Assembly: GCA_951812345.1 (NCBI GenBank)
Contig: OX638295.1
Span: forward strand, 1,436,759-1,500,758
Reading direction: 5' to 3'
Length of the DNA: 64,000 nt
From: Rhodothermales bacterium
GTDB taxonomy: Bacteria > Bacteroidota > Rhodothermia > Rhodothermales > VXPQ01
In this document: positions 1 through 9,402 of the stretch, one piece after another
Layout: the number at the start of each line of letters is the position of its first letter
Numbering within the stretch: the first letter of the stretch is position 1
Made by a program: the position numbers and the translations under genes
Notes under the pieces: generated by a model
Told to the model about the DNA's origin: nothing
The model's database searches: none
The model's input: only the letters and a program-made list of their open reading frames with translations

Positions 1-204
1 ATTCTGGATTTTATCCGGGTGATGCCAGGCGTTCCGACGGCGCGCGTAAAGAACCGGGTCATCGTAACCCCGCATCATGCACGCAGATTCCTGCGGGCGT
101 TGCACGACAATATCGAGAAATACGAGGCGATACACGGCGAAATCGAGGAGCGGGAGCAGCCCGGACAGGCTATCCGGTTCGGCGGCATGGCCGGACAGGC
201 GTAG
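1..204 (+). CDS. DUF3467 family protein, 3' part
   Basis: The reading frame is open from base 1, so the start lies outside the window. The visible 67 codons contain a block of the form MPGVPTARVKNRVIVTPHHA followed by RRFLRALHDNIEKYEAIHG, which I recognise as the C-terminal half of the small DUF3467 proteins common in Bacteroidota and other bacteria. Their biochemical role is unknown. No signal peptide or membrane segment is visible in this part. The gene converges on the LptF/LptG-like gene, with 10 bases between the two stop codons. Family assignment rests on recall of the motif only. Confidence 0.75.
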   Translation: MLDFIRVMPGVPTARVKNRVIVTPHHARRFLRALHDNIEKYEAIHGEIEEREQPGQAIRFGGMAGQA

Positions 205-214
205 TACAGGCAGT

Positions 215-1297
215 CTATTTCCGCACCCGCGCCAGCAGGAAAACGGCCGCAGCGAAGAACAATGCGTGCGGCAGCCATACTGCTACGGAAGGGGGTAGTA
301 CACCCGTATATCCCAATGGCTCGGTGAGCTTCTGCACGGTAAGGTACAGGAAGGCGACAAAGAGTCCGATACCAATCTGCATGGCTTGCCCACCTCGCCG
401 CCGGGTTGCCGCGAGCGGCATGCCGATCAGGACGAGAATCAGGTTAGCAAAGGGCCAGGCGAATTTGGCGTAGTATCCGACTTTCGTACGTCCGAGCCCA
501 CTGGCCCCGGAACGCTCGATGTCCCGAATGTATCTTGCAGCGGCGGGGATCGTCATGGATTCCACGTCACGCTCGGTGCGAGCGAGGTCGCGCGGGAGGA
601 TTGTCAGGGCGGTGTCGATCCGGGTCAGCACCTGTCGTGTCTCGACGCCATTCGAAAAGGTGCGCACGACCGGTTGATAAATCTGCCAGATCGACAGGGA
701 ATCGACCCAACTCATGCGCACCCCGTCCACGCGCTGTACAAGACGGTTCGCTTCATTGAAATGCTGCAAGGAGATGCGATGAGCGGTCTCGTTGTGGCGA
801 TCGTAATATCCCAGGGAGATGTACGACCCCAGGCTATGTTGCCGGTGGATGTTGTTCGTTTCTATGACCCGGGGAGCGTCTTTCAGGAAGCGCAGCTCGA
901 ATTCGAGCACCGTGCGGTTGGTTTCGGGCACGATCCAGCCGTTGAACCAGAACATGCACGCGGTAACGGCAAGGCCCGTTGCGAGATAGGGGACCAGGAG
1001 TCGGTAGAGCGAAACCCCGCTGGTCTGAAGAGCGGAGAGTTGCAGGCTTTGGGACAGACGCCCGGTCAGATACACGCACGCCAGAAAAAGCGCCAGGGGC
1101 GCCGTAAGTCTGGCGATTTCCGGGATGTAATTGGGATAATAAACCAGAAAAACCTCGCGCATCGTAGCGCCGCGGTCCAGGAAATCGTCAATAAATTCGA
1201 CGTAATGCAGGACAATGAAAAACACGATCAGCACTGCGACGAGCGCTGCAAAGCCGCTCAGAAGCCGGAAAATAATATGACGGTCGAATCGGTTCAC
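215..1297 (-). CDS. LptF/LptG-family LPS export permease
   Basis: Inner-membrane subunit of the LptB2FG transporter, which extracts lipopolysaccharide from the inner membrane and feeds it to the periplasmic Lpt bridge. From the GTG at 1297 the protein is about 360 residues and begins VNRFDRHIIFRLL, the usual amphipathic entry of this family. Three hydrophobic segments lie in the N-terminal third, then a hydrophilic periplasmic beta domain, then three more segments near the end (FANLILVLIGMPLAA, IGLFVAFLYLTV, HALFFAAAVFLLA). The same frame stays open to a GTG at 1381, but that extension is charged and looks non-coding. LptF and LptG cannot be told apart here, and the partner subunit is not in the window. 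LptD is encoded 2.5 kb away. Confidence 0.85.
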   Translation of the reverse strand: MNRFDRHIIFRLLSGFAALVAVLIVFFIVLHYVEFIDDFLDRGATMREVFLVYYPNYIPEIARLTAPLALFLACVYLTGRLSQSLQLSALQTSGVSLYRLLVPYLATGLAVTACMFWFNGWIVPETNRTVLEFELRFLKDAPRVIETNNIHRQHSLGSYISLGYYDRHNETAHRISLQHFNEANRLVQRVDGVRMSWVDSLSIWQIYQPVVRTFSNGVETRQVLTRIDTALTILPRDLARTERDVESMTIPAAARYIRDIERSGASGLGRTKVGYYAKFAWPFANLILVLIGMPLAATRRRGGQAMQIGIGLFVAFLYLTVQKLTEPLGYTGVLPPSVAVWLPHALFFAAAVFLLARVRK

Positions 1298-1393
1298 CGG
1301 TACTTTGCAGGGGCGGGATGGATTCTTCGAACGTGTGCCGTACCTTGGGATACTCTGATCGAAACCACTTCGCCGTTCCACGCTGCGTATTTT

Positions 1394-1559
1394 AGGATGC
1401 TCTGATCAAGTCCACTTCGATCAGCGCTTCACTTTCACGCGTAAAGGACGATATGCTTGCATCGTTGAGATCAGCGAAAAACACGGCGGATTCGGGTTGT
1501 CTCGGCCATGAAGCGCCCTTCGGGAGGCTGAATCTTTGCGGACTTAATCAGAGCATCCT
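1394..1559 (-). repeat. Dispersed inverted-end repeat, copy A (complete)
   Basis: A 166-bp intergenic element bounded by near-perfect 20-bp inverted ends: AGGATGCTCTGATCAAGTCC at the left and GGACTTAATCAGAGCATCCT at the right. Read on the minus strand it aligns block by block with copy C at 22655-22909. Shared blocks are TTAAGTCCGCAAAG, CTCCCGAAGGGCGC, a CCCGAAT.CGC...TTTT stretch, CAACGATG, and GCGCTGA.CGAAG before the terminal TTGATCAGAG. It lacks the roughly 90-bp hairpin insert of copy C. It lies between the start of the LptF/G gene and the start of sucC. No reading frame is evident. It looks like a MITE or other small mobile repeat. Confidence 0.75.
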
Positions 1560-1582
1560 TTAATTTAAGGTATATACACACC

Positions 1583-2761
1583 ATGAAACTGCACGAATAT
1601 CAGGGCAAGGATATCCTCGAAGGGTACGGCGTCGCCGTATCGTCAGGGAGCGTGGCGTACACTGTGGAGGAAGCAGTGGCTGCTGCGGAAGCGTTGCAGG
1701 AGGAGGGGGTATCCCTGTTTGTCGTGAAGGCGCAGATCCATGCAGGCGGACGCGGAAAGGGGGGAGGCGTCAAGCTGGCCAAAGGGCTTGAAGAGGTGCG
1801 CGAGCAGGCGAAGGCCATTCTCGGGATGCAATTGGTTACGCCCCAGACCGGGCCTGCCGGGCAGCAGGTGCGGGCGGTGTTGATTGCCGGGGGTGTCGAT
1901 ATTGCGCAGGAATATTATGTAGGCGTGACCCTCGACAGGCAGCAGAGCATGAACGTGATTATGGTTTCCACCGAGGGGGGTGTCGAAATCGAGAAGGTTG
2001 CGGAGGAAACACCCGACAAGATAACCAAGGTGTGGGTGGATCCCATGACCGGCCTGCAGCCTTTTCAGGCGCGAGCAGGGGCTTTCGCGCTGGGGCTTGA
2101 GGGGGCGGCTTTCAAACAGGGCGTTCGTTTTATTACAGCCCTGTATGCAGCGTATGTCGGCGTCGACGCCTCGCTGGCGGAGATTAATCCTCTTGTACGC
2201 ACAGGGAATGGAGACTTGCTGGCCATAGACGCCAAAATAAATCTGGACGACAATGCGCTGTATCGCCATACGGAGCTTGCCGCGCTGCGCGATCTGCACG
2301 AAGAGGACCCCCTTGAGGTAGAGGCGGCAGAGCATCGCCTGAATTATATTCGCCTCGACGGCGATGTAGGGTGTATGGTGAATGGCGCGGGCCTTGCCAT
2401 GGCCACCATGGACATGATCAAATTGGCGGGGGGAGAACCTGCCAACTTTCTTGACGTGGGCGGCGCCGCAGGCGTGGAAACCGTGGAGCAGGGCTTTCGG
2501 ATCATCCTGAAAGACCCCAATGTCAAAGCGGTGCTCGTGAACATTTTCGGCGGCATCGTACGGTGCGACCGGGTGGCGGCGGGTATTGTGGAGGCTGCGG
2601 CGAATGTGAACATTACGGTACCGCTCATCGTGCGCCTTCAGGGTACGAATGCGGAAGAAGGACAGAAAATTCTACAGGAGAGCGGTCTCAAGCTGGAAAC
2701 GGCGGTGTTGCTGAAGGAGGCTGCGGCAAAGGTGACGCACGCACTCCACGGGACGGCGTGA
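1583..2761 (+). CDS. sucC: Succinyl-CoA ligase (ADP/GDP-forming) beta subunit
   Basis: Nucleotide-binding subunit of succinyl-CoA synthetase (TCA cycle), which converts succinyl-CoA plus NDP and phosphate to succinate, NTP and CoA in the cytoplasm. The protein has 392 residues, close to the family's usual length. It opens MKLHEYQGKDILEGYGV, followed by the ATP-grasp core with VVKAQIHAGGRGKGGGVKLA, and ends with the ligase domain carrying GAGLAMATMDMIKLAGG, FLDVGG and NIFGGIVRCDRVAAG. ATG at 1583 follows repeat copy A by 23 bases. The alpha subunit (sucD) is not adjacent and not in the window; the next gene, 46 bases on, is an ABC ATPase. Confidence 0.96.
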   Translation: MKLHEYQGKDILEGYGVAVSSGSVAYTVEEAVAAAEALQEEGVSLFVVKAQIHAGGRGKGGGVKLAKGLEEVREQAKAILGMQLVTPQTGPAGQQVRAVLIAGGVDIAQEYYVGVTLDRQQSMNVIMVSTEGGVEIEKVAEETPDKITKVWVDPMTGLQPFQARAGAFALGLEGAAFKQGVRFITALYAAYVGVDASLAEINPLVRTGNGDLLAIDAKINLDDNALYRHTELAALRDLHEEDPLEVEAAEHRLNYIRLDGDVGCMVNGAGLAMATMDMIKLAGGEPANFLDVGGAAGVETVEQGFRIILKDPNVKAVLVNIFGGIVRCDRVAAGIVEAAANVNITVPLIVRLQGTNAEEGQKILQESGLKLETAVLLKEAAAKVTHALHGTA

Positions 2762-2807
2762 ATCGCGCCGCTTTCCGGTTTGGCGTTCGTCAGTACGCAT
2801 CGGTGCG

Positions 2808-3845
2808 GTGAATAAAACAGGCCAGCTTGTTGAATCGGCGGTGACGCTCGAAGGCGTTACGAAGCGGTACGGCACTACGGTGGCGGTGGATGACGTATCG
2901 CTGGAAGTGAGAACGGGCGAGTTCTTTTCATTGCTTGGGCCGTCCGGGTGCGGAAAGACTACCCTGTTGCGAGTGGTAGGCGGTTTCGAGCGGCCCGATG
3001 CAGGCACGGTGTGCATTGCCGGTCGCGATATGACCAGCACATCCCCGCGTCGCCGGCCCACGGCTATGGTGTTCCAGAACTACGCGCTTTTCCCCAACAT
3101 GACCGTTGGAGAGAACGTGGCCTATGGGTTGCGTGTGCGCAAGGTGCCGCTGGCTCGTCGTCGGGAGCGTGTACACGAAGCGCTCCGGCGGGTCAAGATG
3201 GATGCGTTGGTGGACCGGCCTGTTACAGCGCTTTCCGGTGGACAGCAGCAACGCGTGGCTCTGGCGCGCGCCGTGGCCGTGGAGCCGGACGTACTGCTTT
3301 TCGACGAGCCGCTTTCCAATCTCGACATTGCGCTGCGCGAGCAGACGCGGCGGGAATTGAAGGTGCTTCAGCACCGCCTGGGTATTACCAGTATCTATGT
3401 GACCCATGACCAGCAAGAGGCTCTGGCGTTATCGGATCGCATTGGGGTCATGAGAGCGGGGCGTCTGGTGCAATCGGGGGATCCCGAGCGTCTGTACCGG
3501 GAGCCGCAAACGGCGTATGTGGCCGAATTTCTGGGGGGGAGTAATATCGTGAGGGATCGTCGTCTTGCGGCGCGGCTGGCGCCGCAGGAGGAGGCGCCGC
3601 CGGGATGCGTTTTGTCCATCCGGCCGGAGCATTTCGAGGTATCCCCGGACGGCGTCGAGGCGCGGATCGTAAGCCGGCAGTTTCTTGGAACCCTGACCGA
3701 ATGGTGGGTGGAGATGGACGGACATCCCTTGCGGGCGTGGCTGGACCCGCAGGAAACGTTCTCGGAAGTCGTAAGCCTGCGGCCCTCGTCGGTGCGCTGG
3801 GTGCTTGAAGACCGGAAAAAAGGTGGTCCACCGGGCAAAGAATAG
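2808..3845 (+). CDS. ABC transporter ATP-binding protein, FbpC/PotA type with TOBE domain
   Basis: Cytoplasmic ATPase of a binding-protein-dependent importer. Walker A is GPSGCGKTTLL, the Q-loop region is VFQNYALFP, the signature is LSGGQQQRVALARA, Walker B is VLLFDEPLSNLD and the H-loop is YVTHDQQEA. The C-terminal hundred residues fit a TOBE-like regulatory domain (LSIRPEHFEV, then FLGTLTEWWVEMDG). At 345 residues it matches the iron(III), spermidine/putrescine and sulfate import ATPases. The start is GTG. No permease or substrate-binding gene is next to it, so the substrate cannot be assigned. It follows sucC by 46 bases and converges with lptD. Confidence 0.9.
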   Translation: MNKTGQLVESAVTLEGVTKRYGTTVAVDDVSLEVRTGEFFSLLGPSGCGKTTLLRVVGGFERPDAGTVCIAGRDMTSTSPRRRPTAMVFQNYALFPNMTVGENVAYGLRVRKVPLARRRERVHEALRRVKMDALVDRPVTALSGGQQQRVALARAVAVEPDVLLFDEPLSNLDIALREQTRRELKVLQHRLGITSIYVTHDQQEALALSDRIGVMRAGRLVQSGDPERLYREPQTAYVAEFLGGSNIVRDRRLAARLAPQEEAPPGCVLSIRPEHFEVSPDGVEARIVSRQFLGTLTEWWVEMDGHPLRAWLDPQETFSEVVSLRPSSVRWVLEDRKKGGPPGKE

Positions 3846-3859
3846 TATCCCGGGGCGCC

Positions 3860-6439
3860 TCAGTTTCGCAGTCTTCCGAACCGTCCCCGTATGTCGGAGC
3901 GCGGTTGCCGGAGGCGCAGCAGATCGCGCAGTTGTCCGCTTTTTACGTGCAGGTCGAAGCTGTACGACTGGTAGGGCCCGAACGGCACCCAATTGATCGC
4001 CATTTCCCAGCAGTCGAAATCGCGAAAAACGGACACGCTGGTATAGATGAGTTTTCGCGCCTCGAAATCGTACCCGGAGCGGCCCTGTATTTTCCAGTCC
4101 GGCGTCAGGTTGAAATCGAACTGGGCGTTCAGCGCTGCGGTTCTTCTGGCGTCGCTGAGCAATTTGGAATAATTGTAACTGAGGTCGAGCCGCAGGGACC
4201 ACGGAATAGCAAAGTCGGCATAACTGTCCAATGCCCCCGAATAGGGAGACCGGAACGCGTCGTTTCCGGAAAATGGCGTCCCTCCCGGTATGCCTGCGCC
4301 GGCGGGCAGATCACGGGAGCGCAGTCTGTTGAAGGGACGTTCCGGCCCGGTTCGCTTGCTTTGGAACGACGTGTTCAGACTCATCCTGAACAAGGTGGGG
4401 CGTACGGGAAGCCAGGGCCGGTCGGAGAACAGGAACCGATTAACTGTCCGGGTTTCTTCCGCATTCAGGGCATAGGGAGAGAACGTGGCTCCCATGTTCA
4501 AGCTGAGATTGCCCGCAATCCGGGTACGCGCGTTCAGCCGCAGATCCCCCAGTTTCATCGAGTCGGCGGCGAAGTTGTAGCCGGTGGCTATGCCTGCGTT
4601 CAACAGCTGGACCACATTTCTGCGTTCTGTCCCGGTGGAGTCGGTGGAGACATGGCGCGTTTCGAATACGTTATTGACCGAAAAACTCATGCTTCGTTGT
4701 CCGAGGCGCTGTACGCCGGGGACGAGCGCATACTGCTGGCGCGCTCCGTTAGCATCCGTATACGAAGCCGTATAGCCCCAGGCGTCCGCATAAAAATCGG
4801 GGCGGTAATTGAAGCTCATGCCGGGGCGGACGGTATGGCGTAGCCCGTCCAAGGGGCCGATCCGAAAAGGAAAAATCCCGTAGAATGTCGTATTCATGGA
4901 AATCCCGGTCGAAAACTGCCGCAGGGCAAGAAAATCCGGCGTTTTTTCCACCGCAACCCGGCCTGTTTCGTCGACCTGCCGGCGCTCCGTCTGGATAAAC
5001 CAGTCTTCCGTGTAATTGATATTCGGAACGAGGTGCACCGGAAAGGCCTGGGAAAGCGCCGGGAATCCGGCCCCGATGCTGATCCGATGGGCTGCCTTAA
5101 AGGCGAAGGGCTCCGATCCGCCGGTGGCCTCCCGGTATTTTGAGGGAGAGATCAGTGCTTCGTACCATGCAATCTCTGTCGAGTCGTTTGGGACAAAGTT
5201 GTACCTGTTGTCCGCATTCATGCTGTAATTGTACGTGATACGCTCATACCACTGTCCGCTGCCCCGGCTGTTCTCGCGTGCAAAGGGCTTGCGGGCATTC
5301 TGGCGGAACGTAAGACTGGGCAACACCACCCGGACGCTGCCGTTTTCGAGGTTCTGCTGGTGGCTGAGGTTCAGGGCCAGATTGCGTCCTGCTCTGCGCC
5401 AGGTTTTGCTGAATCCCGCGCTCGACTGGACCGTTTGCCGGACCCGGTCGTCGTACTGTTCCGAAGAGGTGCGAAGGTAGCTTGAGGAGGACAGATCGAC
5501 ATTTGCGCGAAGCCTGGTGGTCGGGTTCAGTTCCTGATTGTGTGTCCAGCGTAGCCGCCCCGTACCGAATTCCGAAAAATCGGGATCGCCTCGTTCCCCG
5601 TTCCGGTTCTTAAGGTAGTCCACGAGAATCTGTCCGGAATAGCGGTATCGCTTTGCGTAACGGAATTGCGGCGTAACCTGGAAACTGCCTCGCGTCCACA
5701 GCCCGAATTCAAGCCGGGCGTCCATATAGTCGTTGATGGCCTGATACCATCCCCAGTTGCGCAGATAGAATCCCCGTTCGTCTTCTCCGTAGCGGGGGGG
5801 CAGGGGGCCGCTGCGTCGCCCCTCCTGGGCAGGCACAAACCCGAACGGCAGCCACAGCGGCGTGGGGATGTTGAACAGATAGAGGCGAATAGGTCCCGTG
5901 TAGATCCATTCCTGATCTACGATTTTCATTTTGTCCGACCGGAGCGAGTACGACGGGTCGTCCAGGCATTCGCAGGTCGTATAGACCCCTTCCGCTACAT
6001 GCAGCGTGCTGTCTTCTCCGACTTTCACCACATCGGCTCGTATAAATCCCTCGTCGAGGGTAGTGCGTGCGCCGGTTACCCGCCCCCGCTCCGTGGCCGC
6101 GTTAAAGGAAATCCGATCTCCCTCGAAGCTTTCGGATCCCTGGGTAAAGGATGGCCTGCCGACCGCGCCAGTATCGCTTTGGAGACCGGATGCATGCAAT
6201 TCGTCCTGGTCAAAAAGGATATCTATGCGAAATGCGTATAGTTCGGCCTCCTTGTATGCAATTTCTGCATAGTTATACAATTTCCCTATATCGTTCTCCT
6301 CGTTGAAGGAAATAACCAGCGAGTCTTTCGCGGAAAACCTGATAGGGGCGTCTGTATTCTGCGCCAGGCATGGAATGGGTAAGGCCGTGCCCGCGAGAAA
6401 AAGCAGCGCAGCAAGAAATGGTCGGCGAACCCCGGTCAT
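3860..6439 (-). CDS. lptD: LPS-assembly outer-membrane protein LptD-like
   Basis: Outer-membrane translocon for the last step of lipopolysaccharide export. The 859-residue protein starts with a signal peptide (hydrophobic LAALLFLAG, cleavage near CLA-QN). Next is an OstA/LptA-like beta-jellyroll region with short repeats of the form ..F.GDRISFN.ATERGRVTGA..., then the segment WIYTGPIRLYLFNIPTPLWLPFGF found in Bacteroidota LptD proteins. The rest, about 600 residues, alternates polar and aromatic residues as expected for a large beta barrel. It is longer than enterobacterial LptD (about 780). A short cysteine pair (CEC) lies near residue 150. It stands alone between the ABC ATPase and the ROK kinase. 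Confidence 0.85.
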   Translation of the reverse strand: MTGVRRPFLAALLFLAGTALPIPCLAQNTDAPIRFSAKDSLVISFNEENDIGKLYNYAEIAYKEAELYAFRIDILFDQDELHASGLQSDTGAVGRPSFTQGSESFEGDRISFNAATERGRVTGARTTLDEGFIRADVVKVGEDSTLHVAEGVYTTCECLDDPSYSLRSDKMKIVDQEWIYTGPIRLYLFNIPTPLWLPFGFVPAQEGRRSGPLPPRYGEDERGFYLRNWGWYQAINDYMDARLEFGLWTRGSFQVTPQFRYAKRYRYSGQILVDYLKNRNGERGDPDFSEFGTGRLRWTHNQELNPTTRLRANVDLSSSSYLRTSSEQYDDRVRQTVQSSAGFSKTWRRAGRNLALNLSHQQNLENGSVRVVLPSLTFRQNARKPFARENSRGSGQWYERITYNYSMNADNRYNFVPNDSTEIAWYEALISPSKYREATGGSEPFAFKAAHRISIGAGFPALSQAFPVHLVPNINYTEDWFIQTERRQVDETGRVAVEKTPDFLALRQFSTGISMNTTFYGIFPFRIGPLDGLRHTVRPGMSFNYRPDFYADAWGYTASYTDANGARQQYALVPGVQRLGQRSMSFSVNNVFETRHVSTDSTGTERRNVVQLLNAGIATGYNFAADSMKLGDLRLNARTRIAGNLSLNMGATFSPYALNAEETRTVNRFLFSDRPWLPVRPTLFRMSLNTSFQSKRTGPERPFNRLRSRDLPAGAGIPGGTPFSGNDAFRSPYSGALDSYADFAIPWSLRLDLSYNYSKLLSDARRTAALNAQFDFNLTPDWKIQGRSGYDFEARKLIYTSVSVFRDFDCWEMAINWVPFGPYQSYSFDLHVKSGQLRDLLRLRQPRSDIRGRFGRLRN

Positions 6440-6501
6440 AAAACAGGGCGGATGGTGGACATACGGGCCTCTCAGGTGCAGGCGACTCCGGATGTCCGTG
6501 A

Positions 6502-7491
6502 CTATGCGGACGACCTGACCGCTTCTTCGTCGAGAGACTGAAAGACCAGATGGGCGGCTCCGAGCATACCCGCTTCGTTGCCGAGGGTTTCTCGCACGAT
6601 TTCGATCTCGTCCCGGTGATCCGGAATGACGTATTCGCGAATGCTTTTCCGGGCCGCGTCAATGATAAAATCGCCTGCGGCCGAAAGCCCGCCACCTACC
6701 ACTACCTTTCGAATGTCCAGGAGGTTGATGGACGCCCCGAGCACGACGCCCAGTTTGTGGCCCGCCCATCTCAGTATTTCCTGGGCAGGTTCGTCCCCGC
6801 TGCAGGCTGCTTCGTAGAGCATGAGGGGGGTGAGATTTTTCAGATCCCGCCCCGCCATCCGGTGTATGACGCTTTCGTGTCGGGTGAGTAACTTGTGGCG
6901 TCCGTAGCGGGACAGGTATTTCTGACCCAGGTATGCCTCGATCGAACCTGCAATACCGTATCGGTCGATGCCGCCTGCGAAATTGATCGTCATATGCCCG
7001 ATCTCGGCAGCGGCTCCGGTAGTCCCACGGAATATCTTCCGGTCGTAGATGATGGCGCCGCCTACCCCTGTGCCCAGCGTGACCATGATGAAGGAAGGAT
7101 AGGGGCGTCCTCTTCCGTAGTACGCCGAACCAAGCCCGGCCAGATTGGCGTCGTTTTCTACGAATACGGGAAGTTCGTCGCCCAGACGCGCCTGTAGCGC
7201 TTCCCGGAGATTTACCAAACCCCATCCAGGCAGGTTGGGTGGTTGTACGACCGACGTACGTTCCCAGTTGATGGCCCCTGGCGCTCCGATACCGATACCG
7301 CTGATCACTGCATCCGGGGCATCGTCTGCGACCGAACGGATAAGGTCCGCAATACGGTCCAGTACATGATCGGGGCCGTGGCTCGCCTCGGTGTCCCGTG
7401 CTTTCTCGACAACGAGTCCCTCACCGCGCTGGACCAGGGCCGCCTTGATCATGGTCCCTCCAAGATCAATCCCTATTGCGAGCTGAGTCAT
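6502..7491 (-). CDS. ROK-family sugar kinase (glucokinase-like)
   Basis: Cytoplasmic ROK-fold kinase, 329 residues, probably phosphorylating glucose or a related sugar. The N-terminal phosphate loop is IGIDLGGTMIKAAL. The catalytic region is FVENDANLAGLGSAYYGRG, with the family's catalytic Asp in NDAN, and TLGTGVGGAIIYDRK follows. The conserved His of the ROK signature is present (AEIGHMTI). However, the cysteine zinc motif that normally follows (CxCGxxGCxE) is replaced by a cysteine-free stretch ending GIAGSIEAYLG, so it is probably a zinc-less variant. A late GGGLSAAGDFI matches the family. Enolase lies nearby on the same strand, consistent with glycolysis. Exact substrate unknown. Confidence 0.85.
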   Translation of the reverse strand: MTQLAIGIDLGGTMIKAALVQRGEGLVVEKARDTEASHGPDHVLDRIADLIRSVADDAPDAVISGIGIGAPGAINWERTSVVQPPNLPGWGLVNLREALQARLGDELPVFVENDANLAGLGSAYYGRGRPYPSFIMVTLGTGVGGAIIYDRKIFRGTTGAAAEIGHMTINFAGGIDRYGIAGSIEAYLGQKYLSRYGRHKLLTRHESVIHRMAGRDLKNLTPLMLYEAACSGDEPAQEILRWAGHKLGVVLGASINLLDIRKVVVGGGLSAAGDFIIDAARKSIREYVIPDHRDEIEIVRETLGNEAGMLGAAHLVFQSLDEEAVRSSA

Positions 7492-7578
7492 GCCGAGGTC
7501 TTTTGATACAGGCGCCGGATTATTCCGGGAGGTGCGTGAGCAATTGAGGCGCCGGAAGGGTCAATCGTTCGCAGTGCA

Positions 7579-8016
7579 TTAGTCGCCAGAGGTGTTGTCC
7601 GGCGATTCGTTTATAGCTTCATGTTTTCGATTTTCCGAAGCACTCTTGCTGGTGTCGGTACGTTCTTCGACAGGATACACCGTTTCACCGGGGCGGTGCA
7701 TGCCATATTCCTCACGCGCGATTTTTTCCACTGCTTCGTCGGAGAGACCTTCGTTCACTTCTTTTTCGAGTCGTCCGATGTCGGCCCGCAGCCTTTCGTT
7801 TTCCTGGCTCACCTCGGTGTATTCGTTGTGCCACGTCATACGCTTGAGAAGGCTGTGGCTGTCGAGAAATACGAACGAGGCAAGAGCAGCCGCTACAATA
7901 GCGCACAGAATTATTTTGCGCAGACGCCGTTTCGTATCCGCAGAGAGGGATAGCCGGGAAGACGGCATATCCGATCCGATCCGGTTTGACGAATGCCTGA
8001 AGGATTTCTTCTTCAT
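7579..8016 (-). CDS. FtsB/DivIC-like septum formation initiator
   Basis: Small bitopic membrane protein of the cell-division FtsB/DivIC type, 145 residues. After a basic N-terminus there is one membrane segment (about residues 34-51, IILCAIVAAALASFVFL). A coiled-coil follows (YTEVSQENERLRADIGRLEKEVNEG) with the typical EKIAREEYGMHRPGETVYPV ending. The last 30 residues are a polar tail. An internal ATG at codon 17 (MPSSRL) is a plausible alternative start. It lies 7 bases downstream of eno, and an eno-ftsB order is common in many bacteria, which supports the assignment. FtsL and FtsQ are not in the window. Confidence 0.85.
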   Translation of the reverse strand: MKKKSFRHSSNRIGSDMPSSRLSLSADTKRRLRKIILCAIVAAALASFVFLDSHSLLKRMTWHNEYTEVSQENERLRADIGRLEKEVNEGLSDEAVEKIAREEYGMHRPGETVYPVEERTDTSKSASENRKHEAINESPDNTSGD

Positions 8017-8023
8017 GCAGCTA

Positions 8024-9334
<1,311 letters not shown>

Positions 9335-9402
9335 TTAACGGGCCGCAAGCGCGGGCCGTTACATGGGACGGAAATGGTGGAAGGAAAGCCGAATTCGAGG
9401 TG

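Noticed and set aside
386-1405. 339-codon plus-strand frame opposite the LptF/G gene
   Set aside because: Antisense shadow of a strongly supported membrane-protein gene; its translation has no recognisable domain.
9340-9361. Terminator upstream of enolase
   Set aside because: The GC-rich hairpin has a mismatch and no T-run on either strand.
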